Part shown: one piece after another, positions 1 to 5,221 of the stretch
How the letters are laid out: each line of letters starts with the position of its first letter
Position numbering within the stretch: position 1 is the first letter of the stretch
Source: Pseudopedobacter saltans
GTDB lineage: Bacteria; Bacteroidota; Bacteroidia; Chitinophagales; Chitinophagaceae
DNA length: 5,221 nucleotides
Reading direction: 5' to 3'
Assembly: GCA_003241175.1 (NCBI GenBank)
Contig: QFOI01000265.1
Span: 1 to 5,221 of the forward strand
Notes under the pieces: model-generated
Databases searched by the model: none
Told to the model about the DNA's origin: nothing
Seen by the model: only the letters and a program-made list of their open reading frames with translations
Translations under genes and position numbers: made by a program

Positions 1-143
1 TAGCTTGGATCTACAGGTAGAATCAATAAAAGAAAGAATATAAATGCTAGACGGAAAAAGAACTTTTCACTATTGCTCCATATTTGCGAGTATGTTGTCT
101 GTATATTTTTAGTTGTATTGTCTCCAACGATTGATATTGACAT
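1..143 (-). CDS. Truncated start of a second membrane protein, likely a paralogue of the DoxX-like neighbour
   Basis: An ATG at 143 opens a frame that stays open to the left edge: 47 full codons plus two bases (TA). The product begins MSISIVGDNTTKN, continues through a polar stretch with SNSEKFFFR (23-31), and enters a hydrophobic segment (about 28-44, RLAFIFFLLLILP) followed by VDPS. This F-F-R plus helix plus P-x-D pattern is typical of the first helix of polytopic Bacteroidota inner-membrane proteins. Residues 31-47 plus the incomplete codon align without gaps to residues 13-30 of the preceding protein (QLFIVWMVLLAIPFGHEY), sharing the Pro and probably the Tyr if the last codon is TAT or TAC. 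The gene starts 14 bases after the preceding stop, so it is probably in the same operon. The next base outside the window could still make a stop, in which case this would be a 47-residue peptide. Confidence 0.6.
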   Translation of the reverse strand, partial: MSISIVGDNTTKNIQTTYSQIWSNSEKFFFRLAFIFFLLLILPVDPS

Positions 144-157
144 AAGAATGATTTAAT

Positions 158-1462
158 TTAAAATACATAAACGGGTTTCCTTCGTCCTTCATCTAACAAA
201 TAAGTCTTATTGACTGGATGCAATTGTATCTGCAAATGTTTCCCGCCAAAGTCAGTTCCAGTTAGTGTTAAATCACCAGTTTGTCCTTTCGAAATATGAA
301 GTTTAAACGATTGTCCTGATTGGTTTTTATTGCTTAGTGTCAATGTACTATTGTCGAACTCATATTGATAAAAGACTCTGTCTCCATTGCCGATATTTTC
401 ATAGTTCAAAGTCTGATTGACATCCGTGAATAACGCTCCTGGTCTTTCTGTGTTTATAATCGTTGGCTTGTTGTAATGTATGCTTATAGTGTTCCATTTT
501 TCAAAAACTACATCGACCCAACGTACACTATCTGTTTGTGAGTATGGGTAATCTACGCCATCTATATTAAATACTTTTACATCATAAAATCCTGCAATAC
601 CTTCAATTCCTTTTTTATTGGGATAAGGCCAGTTTTGTTTATCATTTAATACTATAAGTGTTAAAACAAAAGCCGATAATATGTATATGTATTTAAATGA
701 AATACGTAGTTTATTTTGTGAAGGGGAAAAATTGGGAAAATAGGAATCAGGTACACTTTGCTTGCGGACAACCAAAAGATTATATAAGGATTGAAAATTG
801 TACAATAAAACAGCTAATGCTAATAGTAGAATATAAACACTTAAAACTTGGTCACCAATGTGGTAGGCGAAATTGGCAAGCACAATATTAATGAAAAGAA
901 AAACTGTTAGACCTGCTCCCAAAAAACTTGTCCTACTAAACAAAAGTAAGAGAGCTGAAAGTATTTCAATGGCTCCAATAGTGCTCTCGTAACCAGCGGA
1001 CGAAACACCCAAAGACAAATAGTATATTTTCCAAGGAAGAAAATATCCGTAACGTGTGTGTAACTCGCTTATAGTTGGATAAGGCGCCTCTAGACGAAAG
1101 AGCAAAAGCAAACCATACACAATCAATAAACTAGACAAACGTATACGTAGAAATGCCCAGAGGTAATATGTCCAGGTTTGTTTGTTCTTTATAAAATGCT
1201 TGTCGGAAAAATTCCAAACTGTAGCGATTAAAAGTGAAATGACAAAAATAATCAGCCAAGGTTTGAAAATAGCAACCGAATTAGTGGATGCTACATTCCA
1301 TCCGGGTCTATAGTTCACTATACTCAAAAGACGAACAAAAAAAGGTCGTCCACTTTCAAAAAAATGAAGATAATATTCATGACCAAAAGGTATGGCCAAT
1401 AAAACCATCCATACAATAAAAAGTTGTAAGGGTAGAGAACGAATTGTGTCCTTGTTTGCCAT
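158..1462 (-). CDS. DoxX-like polytopic membrane protein with C-terminal soluble domain
   Basis: This complete 434-residue protein has about seven hydrophobic segments (near 10-27, 64-84, 103-122, 158-176, 178-198, 205-224 and 256-272) and then a soluble, strand-rich C-terminal region of about 155 residues (280-434). The core GAIEILSALLLLFSRTSFLGAG (163-184), followed by INIVLANFAYHIGDQVLSVYILLLA, resembles the DoxX/MauE-type pattern of a small, Glu-containing helix, a turn with R-T and a G, and a further helix. The C-terminal part has GFYDVKVFNIDG (291-302), DSVRWVDVVFE (311-321), then LTLTGTDFGGKHLQIQL and NKTYLLDEGRR. From memory this layout matches Bacteroidota proteins annotated as DoxX family, whose tails are likewise beta-rich. 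The ATG at 1462 is preceded by AT-rich sequence without a Shine-Dalgarno. It lies 74 bases after the susD-like gene and 14 bases before another membrane-protein start. Its role is unknown; quinone or redox-linked membrane functions are only suggested by the DoxX name. An unrelated polytopic family remains possible. Confidence 0.6.
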   Translation of the reverse strand: MANKDTIRSLPLQLFIVWMVLLAIPFGHEYYLHFFESGRPFFVRLLSIVNYRPGWNVASTNSVAIFKPWLIIFVISLLIATVWNFSDKHFIKNKQTWTYYLWAFLRIRLSSLLIVYGLLLLFRLEAPYPTISELHTRYGYFLPWKIYYLSLGVSSAGYESTIGAIEILSALLLLFSRTSFLGAGLTVFLFINIVLANFAYHIGDQVLSVYILLLALAVLLYNFQSLYNLLVVRKQSVPDSYFPNFSPSQNKLRISFKYIYILSAFVLTLIVLNDKQNWPYPNKKGIEGIAGFYDVKVFNIDGVDYPYSQTDSVRWVDVVFEKWNTISIHYNKPTIINTERPGALFTDVNQTLNYENIGNGDRVFYQYEFDNSTLTLSNKNQSGQSFKLHISKGQTGDLTLTGTDFGGKHLQIQLHPVNKTYLLDEGRRKPVYVF

Positions 1463-1536
1463 TAGGAAATAATTTTGAATAGATGATTACCAATAGGAAC
1501 TACTATTGGCAATCACGTTAATATCTTAAAATGTTA
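1463..1536 (-). other. Intercistronic gap between the susD-like and DoxX-like genes
   Basis: This is the longest non-coding stretch in the window, at 74 bases. It begins with a second in-frame TAA directly after the susD stop, then holds a 13-bp hairpin, then an AT-rich leader to the ATG at 1462. I found no convincing Bacteroidota promoter (TAnnTTTG with an upstream TTG at the usual distance) and no Shine-Dalgarno. The downstream gene therefore probably depends on read-through from susCD, although a weak promoter cannot be excluded. Confidence 0.6.
1484..1515 (-). promoter_or_regulatory. Intercistronic RNA hairpin after susD, possible attenuator or mRNA-stability element
   Basis: Bases 1503-1515 and 1484-1496 form inverted arms of 13 bp around a 6-base loop. 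In the minus-strand transcript the arms read TGATTGCCAATAG and CTATTGGTAATCA. All positions pair, with one G-U wobble. In plus-strand RNA that same position would be an A-C mismatch, which fits a structure acting in the operon's own transcript. The sequence just after the stem (TCTATTCAAAATTA) has no continuous U tract, so it is not a canonical intrinsic terminator. It may lower read-through, or protect or process the upstream susCD mRNA. Its presence is read directly from the sequence; its function is inferred. Confidence 0.5.
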
Positions 1537-2898
1537 TTAGTAACCTGGATTTTGTACTAGATCTCCATCTGCCTGTAAATCATTGTAAGGGATTGGATAG
1601 ATTAGCTTGTTTGCATCTGAAACACTAACATCGGCAGTTTTCCCAAAACGAATCAAATCAAACCATCTTTGTGGTTCTAAAGCGAACTCCACACGTCTTT
1701 CTTGCAGAATATCATTCAATAAGAAATTAGTGGAGGATAAATTTCTAGCACTAATCCCCGCTCTTGTACGTACGGCGTTTAGATCAGCGTATGCACCTGA
1801 AATATCAGGAGAACTTTTACGTGCTCTTGCTTCTGCACGAATAAGATATTGTTCTGCCAATCTAAAAACATAAGTTGGGTTACTTCCATCTGTCCTCCAA
1901 TATAAATTCTGTACATAATAATTGCTAACCGCGGATGATGAATTATCCGTTACCAATGCAGATCTTAGTCCGCCAATAGAATCCGTATGTAGGAGTGTAT
2001 AGAGACCTTTATTAGGACATAACTGATTGCGGTAGTTAACACTAGACCAAGTGCTATAATGAGCACTTTGGTCAGAAGAGGAAAACACTAATTCGAATAT
2101 GGATTCGTTTGTTTTAGTTCCACTTAATATAGTAGACCAGCTTACCAAACTGTAATTGTTGTTATTGATTATTTTGGATGCATATTCTTCTGCCTTTTCC
2201 CAATTTTCTTGGTATAAATACACTCTAGCAAGAAAAGCATAGGCGGTATTTTGAGTGATTCTATTTCTGTTGATGCCAGTTGGTAGAAGTGTTGCCGCGT
2301 TTTCCAGATCGGCTACTACTTTTGTAAAGACCTGACTTCTCGTACTTTGTTTGATTCCTGTCACATCAGAAACATCCGATACGGGAATTTCAACTAATGG
2401 AACATTGCCCCAAAGTCTGGCAAGGTCAAAGAAGGCCAAAGCCCTTATTACATAAGCTTCTCCCACATAGGTATTTTTAGAGGTGGTAGACAATTGTTGT
2501 GTAGACAATTCAGGTACTTTGGTAATGACATTATTGGCTCTATTAACTACAGAATAGATGGCACTCCATATTCTGTATAGCAATGTATTGTCCGCACTAT
2601 AAGTATGTTGTGTAAAGTTGTTGTAGTAATTCAGTGTTCCTACCCACAATCCGTCACCACCACTTAAAAAAGCCGCGGCAGCAAAACCATCGCCGCCATA
2701 ATAATCCGAATTTTGAAGACCATCATATACGCCCGTTAATGCATTGTAGGCGCTGGAAGAATCAACGATGGCATTTGCATCGGAAATCGTAGCTTCAGAA
2801 GTCGCATCCAAAAAAGTCTTTTGGCAACTTGTAACGGCAAAAACCAAAAGCATCAGTACCGTTACTATTTTATGTTTTTTATAATATATATATTGCAT
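1537..2898 (-). CDS. SusD/RagB-family surface nutrient-binding lipoprotein
   Basis: This complete 453-residue protein is the partner of the SusC barrel upstream. SusD proteins sit on the cell surface, bind the substrate and act as a lid over the SusC pore. The start is well supported: a basic n-region (KKHK, residues 7-10) and a hydrophobic stretch (11-22) lead to the lipobox VTSC with Cys25 as the lipidated residue, so it is a signal peptidase II substrate. The N-terminal SusD-like domain shows RIWSAIYSVVNRANNVI (109-125) and EAYVIRALAFFDLARLWGNVPLV (147-169, TPR-like). The C-terminal SusD/RagB domain shows FRLAEQYLIRAEARA (345-359), LNAVRTRAG (373-381), ERRVEFALEPQRWFDLIRFGK (400-420) and the closing YPIPYNDLQ...QNPGY. 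At 453 residues it is somewhat shorter than many SusD proteins, but both domains look intact. The 13 bases before the ATG are AT-rich without a Shine-Dalgarno, and the close spacing suggests cotranscription with susC. Two in-frame TAA codons end it (1539-1534). Confidence 0.95.
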   Translation of the reverse strand: MQYIYYKKHKIVTVLMLLVFAVTSCQKTFLDATSEATISDANAIVDSSSAYNALTGVYDGLQNSDYYGGDGFAAAAFLSGGDGLWVGTLNYYNNFTQHTYSADNTLLYRIWSAIYSVVNRANNVITKVPELSTQQLSTTSKNTYVGEAYVIRALAFFDLARLWGNVPLVEIPVSDVSDVTGIKQSTRSQVFTKVVADLENAATLLPTGINRNRITQNTAYAFLARVYLYQENWEKAEEYASKIINNNNYSLVSWSTILSGTKTNESIFELVFSSSDQSAHYSTWSSVNYRNQLCPNKGLYTLLHTDSIGGLRSALVTDNSSSAVSNYYVQNLYWRTDGSNPTYVFRLAEQYLIRAEARARKSSPDISGAYADLNAVRTRAGISARNLSSTNFLLNDILQERRVEFALEPQRWFDLIRFGKTADVSVSDANKLIYPIPYNDLQADGDLVQNPGY

Positions 2899-2911
2899 AG
2901 TTTAATTAAGT

Positions 2912-5221
2912 TTAGAAGCCTACATTAATTCCGAAAGTAATAACACGAGGATGTGGTGGCATGGAGAAATCTAGACCTTGAACTGTGCCGTTATTAGACC
3001 CTTGTGCCACATTCACTTCGGGATCTGCACCGGAATAGTTGGTAATTGTGAACGGATTTGTAACATTTAGATACGCTCTCACTTTTGTAAAAGAAGTGCG
3101 GGCCAAGAGTTCATTTGGAAGAGAATAACCAAGTGTTATATTTTTCACACGAACAAAAGATGCGTCTTCCATAAAACGGCTACTGGCGAAATTGTGGTTA
3201 TAACTTCCGTCTTCATTTACTTTTGTCGTGATTCTTGGAATGTCTGTTATGTCTCCAGGCTTTTGCCAAGCACGTAACATACTCGCTTGCATAGACCATG
3301 AAGTACCTCTATCTCCAGCATGTTCCTGAAAATAGCGATTCATATTTAACACTTTATTTCCGGAAGAATAGTAGACAAAAACATTGAAGTCAAAATTTTT
3401 GTAAGAAAGATTATTGCCCAATCCACCATAGATTTTAGGAAAAGCATTACCTACTATTTGTCTATCGTCTGTAGTTATTTTTCCATCTTTATTGACGTCT
3501 TCGTAAACAGCATTTCCCGTTTGAGGGTCAACATACAATTGCTTGTATAACCAAAATGAGTACATGGAATAGCCTTGTTGAAGTCTTACCCAATCTCTAT
3601 TGTATTGTGTAAATGGTGTCTCCAGTTTTGTCACTTTATTGACATTGTGGGCAATGTTGAAAAAGCTCGTCCATTGGAAATCCTTGGTCTGTATATTTAC
3701 ACTATTGATCTGAAATTCTACTCCTTTGTTACTTACGGCTCCTTGGTTTTCATAAATAGAAGTAAATCCGGATTTAGCAGGCACGGGTACACTCAACAAT
3801 AGATTGTAAGTACTTTTATTGTAGTAATCAAACGTAAATGTTATCCGATTTTTAAGTACTGCTGCTTCCAAACCCAAATCCCACTGTCTAGTGGTTTCCC
3901 ATTTTAAATTGGAATTGCCCAATTGCAATGGCGAAATGCCAGATTGACCATTATAGTTGGAGCCTCCTTGCCAAGTCGCAATGGATGCAAAATCATTGAT
4001 CTCTTGGTTGCCAGTCCAACCTAAACTCGCTTTCAGCTTTAACTGGTCTATGAACATAAGTTTGTCTTGTATAAAATGCTCTTTACCCAATAGCCAAGCA
4101 ACGCCAAATGATGGGAAATTAGCCCAGCGGTTGTTACTTCCGAATTTGGAAGAAGCATCGCGTCTTACATTGGCGTCCACTACATATTTCTGATCAAATG
4201 TGTAGTTTAAACCTCCGAAATAAGAGATCAATCCAGAATTGATGGTGCCTGTTGTCGTTCCCGTAACAGTTGCTGCAGCGGATATGGCAGAGAATGAAGT
4301 ACTAGGAAAATAAGTTCCTCTTATAGTTGCATTTTCATACTTGTTTTTCTGAAGTGTATTTCCTAAAAATGCGCTAATAATATGTTTTCCTCCGTTAAAA
4401 GAGTTGTTGTAATTGAGTGTTTGTTCGCCTATATACCTTGTATTGGTCGTTCTACTGTCTGTAGCGCTACCATTGGTAGATTTTCCTTGGGTTAGATTCG
4501 CATTATAGTAAACGAATTCGTGATAGTTATTGTCATCAATGCTCCACGAAGACTTAAACTCCAGATGATCTATTAACTTCCATTTTAAGTATGCATTGGC
4601 AATCAGATGAGCACCATAAGCATGATCGTTGTTGTTGTCAAACAATACATAAGGATTGTTGAAACGTTCGGATCTATTGTATCCTCCGTCTGCCGTAAAA
4701 ATAGGAGTTAATGTAGGTGTATGCAATCCTGTATTAAGAATGCCGCCAGTATCTCCATTTGGAGAAAGGCTTCTTTTCGTTCTAGAATAAGATATACTGC
4801 TTCCAAAGGAAAGTCGTTTACTAAAAGTATGGTCTATATTGGATCGGAACCCCCATCTTTGAAAATCCTGTAACTTCAATATGGACTGTTGCGAAGTGAA
4901 ATCGCCCCCTAAATAGAACTTTGTTTTTTCGTTTCCACCACTAATCGAAATATTATTTACTGTTTGATTGGCATTTCGGAAAATTAGGTGCAAACGATCA
5001 TAAGTTCCCACACTATCAATGTTGGGATATGGGATTGTTGATGCCGAACCGCCATCATTTACGTATTCTTCATTGAGTATTTGTGCATGTTGAGGACCTG
5101 TTACCAAGTCCCATAGTTTCGTATAGTGCCCGATACCATATTCACTATTGATATTGATATTTGATTTTCCTGCCTTTCCTCTTTTGGTAGTAACGATAAT
5201 TACGCCGTTTGCTGCTCTTGA
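2912..5221 (-). CDS. SusC/RagA-family TonB-dependent outer-membrane transporter, N-terminus cut by window edge
   Basis: The visible 769 residues are the C-terminal part of a SusC-family barrel that imports a nutrient, usually a glycan or peptide, across the outer membrane using TonB energy. The frame is open to base 5221, so the start lies outside; a TTG at 5107 is internal. The first residues, SRAANGVIIVTTKRGKAGKS, are the hallmark end of the plug domain. Barrel signatures follow, counted in the fragment: ISISGGNEKTKFYLGG (about 91-106), VRRDASSKFG with FPSFGVAW (about 352-376), DVNKDGKITTDD (575-586) followed by PKIYGGLGN, and GADPEVN (731-737). The protein ends in GINVGF; a terminal aromatic residue is the usual outer-membrane insertion signal. 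Full-length relatives have about 1000 residues, so roughly 200 or more are missing, including the signal peptide, the carboxypeptidase-regulatory-like domain and most of the plug. No frameshift is seen. It is followed after 13 bases by its susD partner. The substrate cannot be told from the sequence. Confidence 0.95.
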   Translation of the reverse strand, partial: SRAANGVIIVTTKRGKAGKSNININSEYGIGHYTKLWDLVTGPQHAQILNEEYVNDGGSASTIPYPNIDSVGTYDRLHLIFRNANQTVNNISISGGNEKTKFYLGGDFTSQQSILKLQDFQRWGFRSNIDHTFSKRLSFGSSISYSRTKRSLSPNGDTGGILNTGLHTPTLTPIFTADGGYNRSERFNNPYVLFDNNNDHAYGAHLIANAYLKWKLIDHLEFKSSWSIDDNNYHEFVYYNANLTQGKSTNGSATDSRTTNTRYIGEQTLNYNNSFNGGKHIISAFLGNTLQKNKYENATIRGTYFPSTSFSAISAAATVTGTTTGTINSGLISYFGGLNYTFDQKYVVDANVRRDASSKFGSNNRWANFPSFGVAWLLGKEHFIQDKLMFIDQLKLKASLGWTGNQEINDFASIATWQGGSNYNGQSGISPLQLGNSNLKWETTRQWDLGLEAAVLKNRITFTFDYYNKSTYNLLLSVPVPAKSGFTSIYENQGAVSNKGVEFQINSVNIQTKDFQWTSFFNIAHNVNKVTKLETPFTQYNRDWVRLQQGYSMYSFWLYKQLYVDPQTGNAVYEDVNKDGKITTDDRQIVGNAFPKIYGGLGNNLSYKNFDFNVFVYYSSGNKVLNMNRYFQEHAGDRGTSWSMQASMLRAWQKPGDITDIPRITTKVNEDGSYNHNFASSRFMEDASFVRVKNITLGYSLPNELLARTSFTKVRAYLNVTNPFTITNYSGADPEVNVAQGSNNGTVQGLDFSMPPHPRVITFGINVGF

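Noticed and set aside
697..891. Plus-strand open frame of 64 codons
   Set aside because: It lies wholly antisense to the membrane-protein gene, has no recognisable domain, and its composition is explained by the opposite-strand coding sequence.
1463..1500. Possible promoter for the membrane-protein gene (TATTTCCT near the start, with TATTGG upstream)
   Set aside because: It matches the Bacteroidota -7 consensus TAnnTTTG poorly and sits too close to the ATG.
1607..1873. Plus-strand open frame of 88 codons
   Set aside because: It is antisense to the conserved SusD C-terminal domain, whose motifs read cleanly on the minus strand.
3575..3802. Plus-strand open frame of 75 codons
   Set aside because: It is antisense to the SusC barrel, with no family signature and no sign of independent expression.
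3957..4193. Plus-strand open frame of 78 codons
   Set aside because: It is antisense to conserved SusC barrel segments and is a chance frame.
4240..4300. Thr/Gly/Ala-rich stretch in SusC as a possible repeat
   Set aside because: It is a short low-complexity loop (VTGTTTGTINSG) without a true DNA repeat unit, and such loops are common in barrel proteins.
5105..5107. TTG at 5107 as the start of the SusC-like gene
   Set aside because: The same frame continues upstream to the window edge and encodes the conserved plug-end motif (SRAANGVIIVTTK), so this is an internal leucine codon.

Overview
The window comes from a member of the Bacteroidota. It is AT-rich, carries an adjacent SusC/SusD outer-membrane pair, and lacks recognisable Shine-Dalgarno sequences before its starts, as is usual in that phylum. 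The protein style suggests an environmental lineage such as Chitinophagales or Sphingobacteriales, but this is an impression and not a determination.

All real genes lie on the minus strand, so the transcript reads from high to low coordinates. From 5221 down to 2912 is the 3' three quarters of a susC-like TonB-dependent transporter; its signal peptide, N-terminal domain and most of its plug lie beyond the window edge. After 13 bases comes a complete susD-like surface lipoprotein gene (2898-1537), which ends in two consecutive TAA codons. A 74-base gap follows, holding a 13-bp hairpin (1484-1515). Next is a complete gene for a 434-residue polytopic membrane protein (1462-158) that looks like a divergent DoxX-type protein with a C-terminal soluble domain. 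After 14 more bases a fourth, truncated gene starts at 143 and runs off the left edge. Its N-terminal membrane segment aligns without gaps to that of the preceding gene, suggesting tandem paralogues.

The likely picture is one operon. SusC and SusD form the outer-membrane uptake complex: SusD is the lid and binder, and SusC is the TonB-energised barrel. The two downstream DoxX-like proteins are probably inner-membrane proteins of unknown role. No glycoside hydrolase, peptidase, regulator, RNA gene, mobile element or CRISPR array is visible, so the imported substrate cannot be named. The least ordinary parts are the DoxX-like tandem behind a SusCD pair, the overlooked truncated gene at the left edge, and the intercistronic hairpin.
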